A stretch of 48,886 nucleotides of DNA, from contig QILK01000065.1 of assembly GCA_003233345.1 (NCBI GenBank), positions 1 through 48,886 on the forward strand, given 5' to 3'. The DNA comes from Gammaproteobacteria bacterium (GTDB lineage: Bacteria > Pseudomonadota > Gammaproteobacteria > SZUA-21). Numbering within the stretch: position 1 is the first letter of the stretch; each line of letters opens with the position of its first letter. This document shows positions 35,106-44,223 of this stretch, in pieces. A program made the position numbers and the translations under genes. The notes under the pieces were generated by a model. That model did no database searches, had not been told where the DNA came from, and was given only the letters and a program-made list of their open reading frames with translations.

Positions 35106-36353
35106 TCACATATTCCGTATAGGTGCTGTCTCTGTACTCTGGACTTGAATATCCTTGTCCTTAAATCCTTTCCTCACTGCCTGTTTAATCATTTCTTCTT
35201 CTTGGACCGCCGCCACCTCGATTATAAACACAGCGCCACTTTGATTTTTGGAAACTACGTTGACGGTGCCGTTATGCGCTTCGACAATAGCCTGCACGAC
35301 AGCAAGTCCGAGTCCGGTACCGTCGGGTCGATTAGTATAAAATGGCGTAAAGATATTTTTGATATCGCCTTCACTAATGCCAGGTCCATTGTCAGAGATG
35401 ATAAATTCAATATTTTGTTTCTTATTTTTCTTGACTTCTATTGTTACTATCGCATCACTTCTTTTTACCTGAAACGCGTTAATGACTATATTGATCAGTG
35501 CCCCGAGTAAAGCATCGTGATTTCCTTTTGCCTGTAAACCCGTGCCAATATTTTTTATATTAAGCCTTGCCTGATAACTTGATAGCTGTGGCTCAATCGA
35601 TTGAATCAGGTTGTCGATCAATTGGTTTATCTGTATGGACTCCATCTCAAATGATCCGCTTTTAGCAAACTGCAACATATCATTAACCATATGATCGAGG
35701 TATCTTAATCTCGATATCACCTTATCATGGGTTTTTAGACGCTCTTCATCTGACAATTCAGGACGATTTAAATGGGAGATATAAAGTAACGCGGTCGCCA
35801 ACGGCGTACGAATTTGATGCGCAAGACTGGCAGCCATTTCACCCATCGCCGAAAGTCGATAATGTCTGTTAAGCATCGACTGTAATGCATGCTGTTCAGT
35901 CACATCATTTATCAATACAATTTTTCCTGGTTCATTTCCGAGAGAGCTGGATGTGATGCTAACTCTTTTACCATTTCTAAGATTTACTTCGCTACCATCG
36001 TCTATTTCAGGAGCAAATGCTCTTGTTATAACCGATCTCCAAGTTTCACAAATCAACGGTTCGCCAAGTAATTCACTCGCCGCCGGATTCGTTTCCGTTA
36101 TCACACCATCCTTATCCAGCACAACCACCCCACCCGGCAGTAATTCCAGTAACTGGGTCAGTCGATTTGCCAGACGCTCTTTCTCCGCCAACTCTTCTAG
36201 TCGTTCGCCACGGGTTTCATTTAATTCTTCAGATAAACACGCAACACGCCCCTCCAACACCTTATAGGAATCGGCGAGCTGTTCTGACAAGTCGTTAAAT
36301 GTCTGAAACGCGCTTTCCAGTGATAATGGTTGCACACTGTTTTTACTTCCCAT
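35106..36353 (-). CDS. fleS: Flagellar sensor histidine kinase FleS
   Basis: FleS is the soluble kinase partner of FleR. The 415-residue protein has an N-terminal coiled coil, a PAS domain (residues 70-155: LLPGGVVVLDKDGVITETNPAA), a dimerisation helix with phospho-His 179 in MAASLAHQIRTPLATAL, and a complete ATPase domain (N box LLGALINIVINAFQ, G1 ISDNGPGIS, G2 GTGLGLAVVQAIV). No membrane helix is present. A sigma-54 promoter lies 98 bases upstream, in line with FleQ control of fleSR in Pseudomonas. Confidence 0.95.
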   Translation of the reverse strand: MGSKNSVQPLSLESAFQTFNDLSEQLADSYKVLEGRVACLSEELNETRGERLEELAEKERLANRLTQLLELLPGGVVVLDKDGVITETNPAASELLGEPLICETWRSVITRAFAPEIDDGSEVNLRNGKRVSITSSSLGNEPGKIVLINDVTEQHALQSMLNRHYRLSAMGEMAASLAHQIRTPLATALLYISHLNRPELSDEERLKTHDKVISRLRYLDHMVNDMLQFAKSGSFEMESIQINQLIDNLIQSIEPQLSSYQARLNIKNIGTGLQAKGNHDALLGALINIVINAFQVKRSDAIVTIEVKKNKKQNIEFIISDNGPGISEGDIKNIFTPFYTNRPDGTGLGLAVVQAIVEAHNGTVNVVSKNQSGAVFIIEVAAVQEEEMIKQAVRKGFKDKDIQVQSTETAPIRNM

Positions 36354-36450
36354 CTCTACCCCAAACGCATAATTTTGCAGTTATCATTACACTGAATTTA
36401 TTCAGCTTATGATTATTTCTTGATCATTTAATAATCACCAGTTTCAAAGT

Positions 36451-36466
36451 TGCAATAACTGTGCCT
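36451..36466 (-). promoter_or_regulatory. Sigma-54 promoter for fleSR
   Basis: The minus strand reads AGGCACAGTTATTGCA. It differs from TGGCAC-N5-TTGCA only at the first base, and GG/GC spacing is correct. It lies about 98 bases upstream of the fleS ATG. Confidence 0.78.
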
Positions 36467-36612
36467 TAGCGCTTTATCTATTAGATCAATGTGATAGGTA
36501 ACAAACTAGATGTGAATGTCAGAAAACCGCCAGAGGCAATTGTTTATTTTGAAGAATCAACATTGTGATAACCATAAATTTTTATAGGGCACTAAAATCG
36601 CTACCATTCCGT

Positions 36613-36640
36613 GTAGCCCGGGCTTAGCTTAAGGAAAGTG
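36613..36640. repeat. Degenerate half REP
   Basis: GTAGCCCGGGCTTAGCTTAA starts like a REP head but lacks the second arm. It lies 43 bases before the complete doublet at 36656. Confidence 0.55.
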
Positions 36641-36655
36641 GGCAAGTAAAAATAG

Positions 36656-36813
36656 GTAGCCCGGACTTCGCGCAGCGAATGCCGGGGAAACGAACATGCT
36701 ATTTTCCCCTGCCTTCGTCAGCGACCGACTACCTTGCACAATCGCCTGTTTTAATTGAATTTCGAAACCCTATTGCTTTTTTCCCGGCGTTCGCTGCGCG
36801 AAGTCCGGGCTAC
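36656..36813. repeat. REP doublet (REPIN) copy 3
   Basis: Inverted REPs at 36656 and ending 36813 flank a spacer with AATTGAATTTCGAAA and GACTACCTTGCACAATCG, the same subfamily as 6246 and 44068 but in the opposite sense to 6246. It separates the fleQ 3' end from fleS. Confidence 0.93.
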
Positions 36814-36829
36814 TATAACTTGGGTTGGA

Positions 36830-38269
36830 TTAAATACCGTATTTTCTTAGTTTTTCTACCAGGGTGGTTCGGCGCATATTTAATAATTTGGCTGCGTGGG
36901 CGACAACACCATTGGCTTCATTCAATGCTTGCCTTATCAAACTCACTTCCAGATTACTCAAGTGTTCCTTTAAATTAATCCCGTCCCTCGGAAGTCGTGC
37001 GTTTAATTCCTCATTATCTTCGGGTATAACCGGGGGCACATTTATCTGATCGGCATAGAGGCCACTATTGATTGTCGAGTCTGGTCGGAATTTTTCCGGT
37101 AAATCCTTAACATCCACCACTCCAAAAGGAAACAAAATACCCAATCGTTCGATCAAGTTAGCAAGCTCTCTAACATTTCCAGCCCAACTATATTGACATA
37201 ATGCCATAATACTCGTTGCTGTTAGCCGAACAGAGCCTCTTTTCTCATGTTCAATACGTGAGATTAATTCGTTAATCAATAAGGGGATATCCTCCACTCT
37301 ATCTCGTAGTGGTGGCATCTCGATTGGAAAAACATTAAGCCGGTAATATAAATCTTCTCTAAATTTATTGTCCCTAATATGATCCTCCAGATTACGGTGT
37401 GTCGCCGCGACGATACGTACATTTGACGTTATTGTTTTATTTCCACCCACACGCTCAAATGTTTTTTCTTGCAACACGCGTAACAATTTGACTTGCATGG
37501 GTTGTGGCATATCACCTATTTCATCAAGAAACAAGGTGCCACCTTCTGCCATTTCAAACCTTCCTTGTCTCGCGCTAATCGCGCCAGTAAAAGCGCCTTT
37601 TTCATGCCCAAACAATTCGCTCTCCAGTAGTTCAGGCGGGATCGCGCCACAATTAATAGGCACAAAAGGTTTATTTCGTCGGTCTGAGTAGTAGTGAATA
37701 TTTCGTGCGACAACTTCCTTGCCGGTACCCGATTCACCCAGTATCAATACCGTGGCGTCTGAGGGCGCAACTTGCTCGATTAGTTTGCGTATTTTTTTTA
37801 CATTGCGGCTGGTACCGACAAGACTTCTAAAAAGCTCCACGGGTCTACGCTTCCCCAACTCTTCCTTACTTTCACGATACACCTGAGCCTGCTGTAAGGC
37901 ATTATAAATATTATCGTAACGAAAAGGCGTATCAATATGACCCAATATTTTTCGTGACCAGGGCTCATCAGCGACCGGCTTATTATCAGAATAAACTTTT
38001 AATATTGGTATATTGGGATAGTGTTCTTCAAATTCTTGTATGATTGAGCTTACCTTTTCTTCGGAATCACAGTCACCTATTAGTAACGAATCGATTAGGT
38101 CTTTATCAACTCTATCTTGGTCCCAACGGCTAAGGTCAGATACGATATAGGACTGATAATCTATAAACCCTAAAATCACACCTAGCTGCTCGGCCCGTTC
38201 TTTATTCTCATCAATTACCACTACCTGCCCCTTATGCATTTCCTGGGTACGGCAAGCCTGTTTTTTCAT
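36830..38269 (-). CDS. fleQ: Flagellar master regulator FleQ
   Basis: FleQ is the sigma-54 activator at the top of the polar flagellar cascade and, in Pseudomonas, a cyclic-di-GMP sensor restrained by FleN. The 479-residue protein has a receiver-like N-terminal domain without a clear phospho-Asp, an AAA+ domain (LGESGTGKEVVARNIH Walker A; GAFTGA in HEKGAFTGAISARQ; GTLFLDEIGDMP) and a C-terminal Fis-type helix-turn-helix (AKLLNMRRTTLVEKLRKYGI). It is separated from fleS by 476 bases containing a REP doublet, so it is its own unit. Confidence 0.95.
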   Translation of the reverse strand: MKKQACRTQEMHKGQVVVIDENKERAEQLGVILGFIDYQSYIVSDLSRWDQDRVDKDLIDSLLIGDCDSEEKVSSIIQEFEEHYPNIPILKVYSDNKPVADEPWSRKILGHIDTPFRYDNIYNALQQAQVYRESKEELGKRRPVELFRSLVGTSRNVKKIRKLIEQVAPSDATVLILGESGTGKEVVARNIHYYSDRRNKPFVPINCGAIPPELLESELFGHEKGAFTGAISARQGRFEMAEGGTLFLDEIGDMPQPMQVKLLRVLQEKTFERVGGNKTITSNVRIVAATHRNLEDHIRDNKFREDLYYRLNVFPIEMPPLRDRVEDIPLLINELISRIEHEKRGSVRLTATSIMALCQYSWAGNVRELANLIERLGILFPFGVVDVKDLPEKFRPDSTINSGLYADQINVPPVIPEDNEELNARLPRDGINLKEHLSNLEVSLIRQALNEANGVVAHAAKLLNMRRTTLVEKLRKYGI

Positions 38270-38599
38270 ATTTAACCCCGTTATTTGTAACGATATTGGA
38301 ACTGATGGAAACTCACATTGATCACGCTAGTCATCGTTTAGTTAAGCACCGACTTTCGATTATGTCAAAATATCGACGTGTTTTTTTTTACCGAATTAAG
38401 CCACTAAATTTCGGAGTAATTTTAGTTGCATTTTATGACATACATTTACTACGGTGATATAAGCACCTGTATTTATTACAATACACTCACCTAGTCCAGG
38501 TAATGAAACGATTACCGTTACTTAATAGCGGTAAACTTTGTTAGCTGGAAAAAATAAATATCCAAAATAATTTTTTTGAAAAATAAGAAAGAATTTATG
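38270..38599. promoter_or_regulatory. fleQ upstream region
   Basis: This 330-base gap holds the fleQ promoter. On the minus strand TTGACA (38363-38368) could be a -35 box, but the best -10 17 bases downstream (TTAACT) is weak. A perfect inverted repeat GGTAAT-N6-ATTACC is at 38499-38516. No sigma-54 site was seen, in line with sigma-70 control of fleQ elsewhere. Confidence 0.4.
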
Positions 38600-39169
38600 C
38601 TAACCATCACGATGTGCAATAGCGCGCCGATGATAACGAAATATTATTTTCTCAATCAGCCCCTGTACGTTCGCATCGAAATGTTTGTACTGACAATTCG
38701 CGATATAACAACCATCCTCCTCAGTAATTTTCTCACAGGTACAGAAAAAATATATCGGCCGTGGATAATCATCGCTGATCCAGACTGACATAATTAGCTG
38801 ATCCCCCGGCTTAAAGGTTAATGGCTTTTCGTTATACCAAAGCAAATGGGAGGAATACAGTCTAAACCGCCTTTTTTTATGCAACTGTATTTGCTGCGAT
38901 ACTAACGACGTAATTAGATCTAATAATAAATCAATTTTGAATTCGATTTTTGATAGCTCGTGACCATCGCCATGCGAATCTGGATTTGTAGCATGTACGT
39001 TTTCGCCAACTGCTAACAAACGGCCGAGTGTTTTTGCATTCTTAGTATTGTAATCAACTATGGAAAGTTTGATTTCCTCAATGCTGACCTGTTTCCAATG
39101 CAATGGGACTACTTGCTCTAGAAAAACACTGTCGCCGAGATTAGACCCAATTTCATTGTTATCAGACAT
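38600..39169 (-). CDS. Atypical PilZ-domain protein (tPilZ-like), probable
   Basis: The 189-residue protein resembles atypical PilZ proteins: a long helix with a KIEFKIDLLLDLITSL heptad-like stretch in the middle, then beta-rich sequence (FRLYSSHLLWYNEKPLTFKPGDQLIMSVW...), and a C-terminal helix ending IIFRYHRRAIAHRDG. The canonical cyclic-di-GMP residues RxxxR and (D/N)xSxxG are not evident, so nucleotide binding is doubtful. It lies directly upstream of fleQ, on the same strand, across a 330-base gap. An AGGA ribosome site precedes ATG 39169. The family call rests on the overall layout and is moderate. Confidence 0.6.
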   Translation of the reverse strand: MSDNNEIGSNLGDSVFLEQVVPLHWKQVSIEEIKLSIVDYNTKNAKTLGRLLAVGENVHATNPDSHGDGHELSKIEFKIDLLLDLITSLVSQQIQLHKKRRFRLYSSHLLWYNEKPLTFKPGDQLIMSVWISDDYPRPIYFFCTCEKITEEDGCYIANCQYKHFDANVQGLIEKIIFRYHRRAIAHRDG

Positions 39170-39377
39170 AACACTATCCTAGACAATTATTTAGTAATTT
39201 CCATTAGTAAAACCATAAACGTTTTTCAGATACTTGCAGAAAAATTGTACTCATTGTATTTTTGCTGGCATCACATTAAACTCTGTGGGAGTTGATATGT
39301 GTTTAACTAACAAGGTTAGTATGCTAATAATATTTTATTGTCTATTTATCACTCGCCCGTATTTGTAACATCAAATC

Positions 39378-39601
39378 ATGGGCTTACGGAAATTCTATCC
39401 ATTATTTTTAATTTCATTTGCCATCGCACTGTTTATATTTGCAAGCTACTTGCTATTACAAACCGGTATCTTGCGATTTAACTACCCCGATCATCGTAAA
39501 TTCCCTATTCGTGGAATCGATGTATCGCACCACCAAAAACACATAAACTGGCTGCAAGTTAGCAAGCATACGAAAAGCTTAAATAGTACTATGTTCGTTT
39601 T
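39378..39601 (+). pseudogene. GH25 lysozyme-like gene fragment, truncated at a REP
   Basis: A plus-strand frame begins with a membrane anchor (residues 6-28, FYPLFLISFAIALFIFASYL) and continues NYPDHRKFPIRGIDVSHHQ, the N-terminal signature of GH25 (lysozyme) domains, where the Asp of DVSHHQ is part of the active site. After about 67 residues the match stops, at a REP remnant (39602), and the frame ends by reading through it to 39644. A complete GH25 domain needs about 190 residues, so the gene is broken. It is the only plus-strand gene remnant in the flagellar region. Confidence 0.75.
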
Positions 39602-39632
39602 CCCGGCGTTCGCTGCGCGAAGTCCGGGCTAC
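39602..39632. repeat. Solo REP at the end of the lysozyme fragment
   Basis: A complete REP ending CTAC at 39632, preceded by ATGTTCGTTTT, which is the inner flank of the right-hand REP in doublets. It therefore looks like one half of a doublet whose left half was lost. Confidence 0.92.
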
Positions 39633-39658
39633 TGTATAAATTAGGTAGCTTGTTGACT

Positions 39659-42229
39659 TTAATCTGGATTACTTCTGGAATCTTTTTCATCCTTATTTGA
39701 GTTGTTTGAGACTACCGACGTCTCCTTGTGGGTATGAATATTCTCATCCGTTGAATCAGCTAACACACTTAGGTGTTCTGTCGAATTGGACGTTTTTTCT
39801 ATTATCCGTAACTCGACAACTTCACTTGCCGACTCTGATGCGCTAGTCTCGACCTTAGCCTCAGACGTACTGTCTTCGCTGATGCTGTCGAAATTATCCA
39901 CTTTTTCCTGCTCCACTGGATTCGCTTTTTCCGGTTCCAGCGGATTTTTTGAGTTAAATAAACCGGTAGTTCCTTGGATTTGTTCGCTGTCTTCGCTTTC
40001 GTGCACTGCCTCTACCTTATGATTTTCTTCTACTGTCTGCTTACCTTTTATTGTATCATCTTCGGCAGTTTCTTCTTTGGCTTTGTCCAGAATAACATTT
40101 TCGATTTGCTCTATCAGCGCATAGGGCGAAACCGGCTTGATCTTGACAATATCGGCATAGGCTTTACATTGCTCCAATGTTTCCAGTTTTGCATCATTGG
40201 AAATAATAATGATCGGCAAATGGGTTTTTCTCTTGGTACCACGCCAGGCTTTTGCGACTTCCAAGCCACTCATTTTCGACATTTGCAAATCCAATATCGC
40301 GCAATCTATACCACCTTGCTCCATTTTGGTGAGCGCCTCCCGTCCATCATCGGCTTTTATTGTCACAAACCCTCGATGGAGAAACACCAATTCAAACACA
40401 TAACGATTAATTAGACTGGATTCTGCCAAAAGTATCTTTAGCGGACGTCTGCCGACTTTACCAAGATGATCGTTTTGCTGCTCCATTTTCTCAATTTGAC
40501 CTTGGGTTGGCCGCTCAAGTCTTAATTTTACCTGATAACTGTACTGCTGTTCTTCATACGCATCTTCAACCAGCCCACCACCAAGTGCGGAAACAATTTT
40601 TTTAGCGACCGGCAAAGCCACACCACTTTTACCATAAAGATCACATGATGAAGCCAGACTCTGCTCCATCACAACACCACGACTCGCTTGAATAAACTCA
40701 TCGCTACTTTCATGGGAATCACTATAGATATTGATAATGATAGAAACAGACAGCACATCTGTTTTTTCTACCTGGGCCTTAAGGTTAACCCGGTTTCCCT
40801 CGCCTGACTCTATTGCATTGCATACCAGCAATATACAAACTTGTTTTAGCCTTCGATGATCACAAATTGCCAACTCAGGAATATCGCTATCGATGACGGT
40901 CGTTACAATTTTTTCATTTTTTAGTGCATAAACCATTGCCTGGTTTTGCGCCTCTTCCAAGACTTGCCGAAAATTTAAAACAGCTTTATTAACGGACAGC
41001 TCATTCGATTCATATTGGGCTATATCCATCATGTCATCGATAAATTGATTTAAATGTAATGTGGATGCATGAATCATATCAATAAAATGGCGCTGTTGAT
41101 TTTTATACTCTGGCTTTAATAGCATCTCGCTTAAGCTCAGAATATTATTTAACGGTTGTCGAAACTCTTCACTGATATTTTCTAAATAACGACTTTTAGA
41201 CTGATTAGCTATTTCCGCATTTTTCTGATTGAGACTAGCACCTTGATAGCGCTCAGTAGCACTTTCCAGTTCCGACTCCAGAGATTGCTTAACCGATCGC
41301 ATTTTTTTATCTTGCTCATAGACAAGTTCTGCGACCGCATTAAATATATGACACGCTGTGCGTACTTCTCCGGCACCTTGTTGTCTTATTTTTAGCGACC
41401 TTTCTCCATCAAGTATCCTCTCAGCGCTGTTAACAAGCGCACGGAGAGGGATTGCACATCGGCTTAAGATATATAGATAAAACAAGAAGAGTATAAACGC
41501 CAATCCGCCAGAATAGCTTACCATTTCCAACCAGTCACGCCATACCTGATACTGTCGGTAGCCAACATTCAAAGTCACTGCCATTTTTCCGAGCGATTTT
41601 TTCTCTAGTATTAATTGAGAATTTTTTATATCCTCTGGGTGACTATAGTAATTTTCAAACAGGCTTTTTACCTTATTAGGTATTGTGAATTGCACTTGAG
41701 TGTCAGCAATATACTTATTATCAGTATTAGAAACAAACGTAAGCTGCTTAATATAAGGGTGGTTCTTCTGCAGTTGCTCTACCAAAGCCTGTATCTGCGA
41801 TTGCATTTTTTCATCAGGCTTTTGTTGACCTCTTATTTTTTTAATTTTGGGCACTATCGGTGCCTTTTCTACCAGCTCGGTACTTTGCGAATCCGCTACT
41901 TTCTGTTCTGAAGCTTGCTCAGAAGTCTGTTCTGCGGCTTGTTCTTCCCCCTCCCCCTCGTCTGCCTGAATTTCATTTTGCCTGCTTGCGAGCAGATCTT
42001 TTTTTAATTTTATAATAATTGAAATTGATCCAACTTTTTGCTGGAGAAGCGCAAGCACCTCTTTGGCCTGTTTAATGTGCAAATCACGTAGTGTATTAAA
42101 ACGATTATAGACAAACCAGTGGCTGGCAAGTGATATTGAAATAACGATAACAAGTAGAAAAAGAAAACCGTACCGCCATGACATGCGTTTTCGACGATAG
42201 CGCCGCCCATCAACATAATATTCCGCCAT
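39659..42229 (-). CDS. Degenerate hybrid histidine kinase with receiver domain
   Basis: The 856-residue membrane protein has helix 1 (residues 20-42), a periplasmic part of about 190 residues including a Glu/Gln-rich stretch, helix 2 (about residue 245), a HAMP-like segment, a kinase-like core and a receiver, then an acidic disordered tail of about 140 residues. In the dimerisation helix the sequence is YLENISEEFRQPLNNIL, where Glu 354 replaces the phospho-His of the usual ISHELRTPLN. The ATPase part keeps a weak N box (VCNAIES) but lacks the D-x-G-x-G box, and G2 reads GKSGVALPVAKKI. The receiver keeps the phospho-Asp (D647 in AILDLQMSKMSG) and Lys (KIKPVSP). It is thus probably unable to phosphorylate itself. 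No flagellar role is known. Confidence 0.85.
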   Translation of the reverse strand: MAEYYVDGRRYRRKRMSWRYGFLFLLVIVISISLASHWFVYNRFNTLRDLHIKQAKEVLALLQQKVGSISIIIKLKKDLLASRQNEIQADEGEGEEQAAEQTSEQASEQKVADSQSTELVEKAPIVPKIKKIRGQQKPDEKMQSQIQALVEQLQKNHPYIKQLTFVSNTDNKYIADTQVQFTIPNKVKSLFENYYSHPEDIKNSQLILEKKSLGKMAVTLNVGYRQYQVWRDWLEMVSYSGGLAFILFLFYLYILSRCAIPLRALVNSAERILDGERSLKIRQQGAGEVRTACHIFNAVAELVYEQDKKMRSVKQSLESELESATERYQGASLNQKNAEIANQSKSRYLENISEEFRQPLNNILSLSEMLLKPEYKNQQRHFIDMIHASTLHLNQFIDDMMDIAQYESNELSVNKAVLNFRQVLEEAQNQAMVYALKNEKIVTTVIDSDIPELAICDHRRLKQVCILLVCNAIESGEGNRVNLKAQVEKTDVLSVSIIINIYSDSHESSDEFIQASRGVVMEQSLASSCDLYGKSGVALPVAKKIVSALGGGLVEDAYEEQQYSYQVKLRLERPTQGQIEKMEQQNDHLGKVGRRPLKILLAESSLINRYVFELVFLHRGFVTIKADDGREALTKMEQGGIDCAILDLQMSKMSGLEVAKAWRGTKRKTHLPIIIISNDAKLETLEQCKAYADIVKIKPVSPYALIEQIENVILDKAKEETAEDDTIKGKQTVEENHKVEAVHESEDSEQIQGTTGLFNSKNPLEPEKANPVEQEKVDNFDSISEDSTSEAKVETSASESASEVVELRIIEKTSNSTEHLSVLADSTDENIHTHKETSVVSNNSNKDEKDSRSNPD

Positions 42230-42446
42230 GTTATCATCTCTTGACTTTATTTTGCTTTAATTAAATAGGCAATAAATCAGGGTTCCTTTTTGAAATTAGC
42301 AGCCATTCGAAATTGATTATCCATATCCGACTTTAAGCCTACACAAGTCGATTTATTATAAGACAAATTGGATCACAAAAAGGAAATATTTTTAATATTA
42401 TAAAACATTAATATTATTAATGCCATTGACTTTAGAAAAGTTCGAG
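42230..42446. promoter_or_regulatory. Intergenic region upstream of the degenerate kinase gene
   Basis: The 217-base gap contains a TATAAT hexamer on the minus strand (42355-42360) in the kinase direction but no convincing -35 partner. The remainder is AT-rich, with the short inverted repeat TAATATTA on both sides of about eight bases near 42400-42420. Confidence 0.3.
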
Positions 42447-43700
42447 CTACCACTTTTTCTTAGAATTTCTGGATACACTTCGCATCGAATATTTTTTTAA
42501 TTTTCTAACGATCTTAATATTCGGTTCCGTATATTGACAACTGTTTAACGCTGCGCTAAAAAATTTGATCGCTTTAGTATAATAATCACTCGCTTTTTCG
42601 CGATTGGCTGAGCTCATCTCTTGAAAGGCGAGGTTATATTGCTTGATTCCACTGATATAATGCTGACAAGCCAGCAACTGCGCTCTAATTTGAAAACGTT
42701 TTTTGTCCTTAATATGCGATTGTTTTGTACAACCTTTGGGTATTCGATCATATAGCAATGCAAGCTTGGTATAGGTTTCCTGGGCAAATTGATAATCACC
42801 CGAACGCTCTTCCTTAATCGCCTGCTTAGCCAGTGATTGCGCTTCACTGATACCCTTGCCACAACGATTGTATTTCTGGTTTATGAATTGAATTTTTTGA
42901 GTTAAGTATTTTGACCGATCCATCACACCAAGTCTTTCAGTAACATTGGCGCACTTGGCAGCCTCTTTGTCATACCTGTCTGCGGCGATGGAAAGATAAT
43001 TTGCTGCACTATCGATGTCACCGTTTTTAAGGGCACGGGCACCATCATTTTCTATTCTGATGATATGCCCCAATTTTTTTACAAAACATTTATTGGCTCG
43101 ATTTCTTTTTTTACTAATACCAATACTACTGGTTGCCACCTTGGCATAACCAGATTTTTTCCGGGCAGTAAAAGCATCACCTTTTTTAGCGGAACCAAGA
43201 GTGACTTTTTTTGAACTGGCGGACAAGCTGGTTTTACTTATCCCACGTGCTTGCGCAATCATTTTACCGGCCTGTTTGGCGATCGAGGTATTTGCACAAG
43301 ATTTGATTACTAAATTATATTGTTCAATCGCACTTTTAGTAAATCCAGCGGCGATGCGATATTTGCGAGCGCGACTCGCAGATTTCGCTTTATCCGTGTA
43401 GCCCATCCCCTTCTCTAAAAAGGTACTACAAGCAATTGACTTCGCGCTGGTACGGAAATATCTTTCCCTTTTACTAAGCTCAGTCAAACTAAGACGGGTG
43501 CAACTATACTTCATCGCGGCGACTTTTCTTGCGCCCCTTTTATATATCTTTTGAGCCTCACTATATTTGCGCGCTTTTTCAGCAGCAGCAGCTGCGGTTT
43601 TCATCGCATCCACTTTTTTCAAATCTGAATTACAATCAGCAAAAATAACAGTATTATAAGTAAGCAATAGCATCATTATTGTATTGCGAAATCGAGTCAT
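42447..43700 (-). CDS. Secreted helical-repeat protein with regularly spaced cysteines, unknown function
   Basis: I do not recognise this 417-residue protein. It starts with a signal peptide (MTRFRNTIMMLLLTYNTVIFA), so it is likely periplasmic. The mature part is very basic and made of four TPR-like helical units that share an Ala-rich helix, a YxxA or DxxxA turn, a Tyr-rich helix and a terminal Cys: ARKYSEAQKIYKRGARK...YSC, ARKYRIAAGFTKSAIEQY...SC, GDIDSAANYLSIAADRYDK...KC, GDYQFAQETYTKLALLYD...GC, then a final YYTKAIKFFSAALNSC. A second cysteine (IACSTF, NKCFVKK, NRCGKG, LACQHY) follows the units, suggesting disulfides. An AAGG site precedes ATG 43700. Confidence 0.75.
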   Translation of the reverse strand: MTRFRNTIMMLLLTYNTVIFADCNSDLKKVDAMKTAAAAAEKARKYSEAQKIYKRGARKVAAMKYSCTRLSLTELSKRERYFRTSAKSIACSTFLEKGMGYTDKAKSASRARKYRIAAGFTKSAIEQYNLVIKSCANTSIAKQAGKMIAQARGISKTSLSASSKKVTLGSAKKGDAFTARKKSGYAKVATSSIGISKKRNRANKCFVKKLGHIIRIENDGARALKNGDIDSAANYLSIAADRYDKEAAKCANVTERLGVMDRSKYLTQKIQFINQKYNRCGKGISEAQSLAKQAIKEERSGDYQFAQETYTKLALLYDRIPKGCTKQSHIKDKKRFQIRAQLLACQHYISGIKQYNLAFQEMSSANREKASDYYTKAIKFFSAALNSCQYTEPNIKIVRKLKKYSMRSVSRNSKKKW

Positions 43701-44067
43701 ATTTTTACCTTAAAGATTTAGCCAGTCTTATGTCGTCAGAATAGAAAAACTAATATAGATCAATATTGTCACAATAGTTACCGTAATTTGATAAATCCTT
43801 ATAATAAACTGGAGATTTTTTTACCTGCAACAACACATTGCCAGTCTAATTAAAACCAATTCAGACAACAAGTAAATTATCATTAACACTAACTTTGTTA
43901 CACGAAAATTAACATTTGCTCGTTTACTCACCCAAATAACTTAGGTAAACATTGAGTAAATTAGTAACAAATAAATTAACAAGCGTTTTAAATATTACAA
44001 TTTTCTCATATGCTTGCACGAATTTCGTCAATGGTCATATATACCCTAACTCAACTATGGCTACTAA
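43701..44067. other. AT-rich intergenic stretch without a supported element
   Basis: These 367 bases before the REP doublet hold no open frame, RNA gene, sigma-54 site or convincing sigma-70 promoter that I could identify. The promoter of the helical-repeat gene should lie near its left end. Confidence 0.5.
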
Positions 44068-44223
44068 GTAGCCCGGACTTCGCGCAGCGAACGTCGGGAG
44101 AACAAACATCCTATTCTTCCGTGTTTTAGCCAGCTACCGACGACCTTGTGCATACGCCTGTGTTAATTGAATTTCGAATCAGTCTTCTTTTCCCCGGCGT
44201 TCGCTGCGCGAAGTCCGGGCTAC
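44068..44223. repeat. REP doublet (REPIN) copy 4
   Basis: Inverted REPs at 44068 (GTAG head) and ending 44223 (CTAC) flank a spacer of the 6246/36656 subfamily (GCTACCGACGACCTTG; TTAATTGAATTTCGAAT). Its right end forms the stop codon of the HIT gene. Confidence 0.93.
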
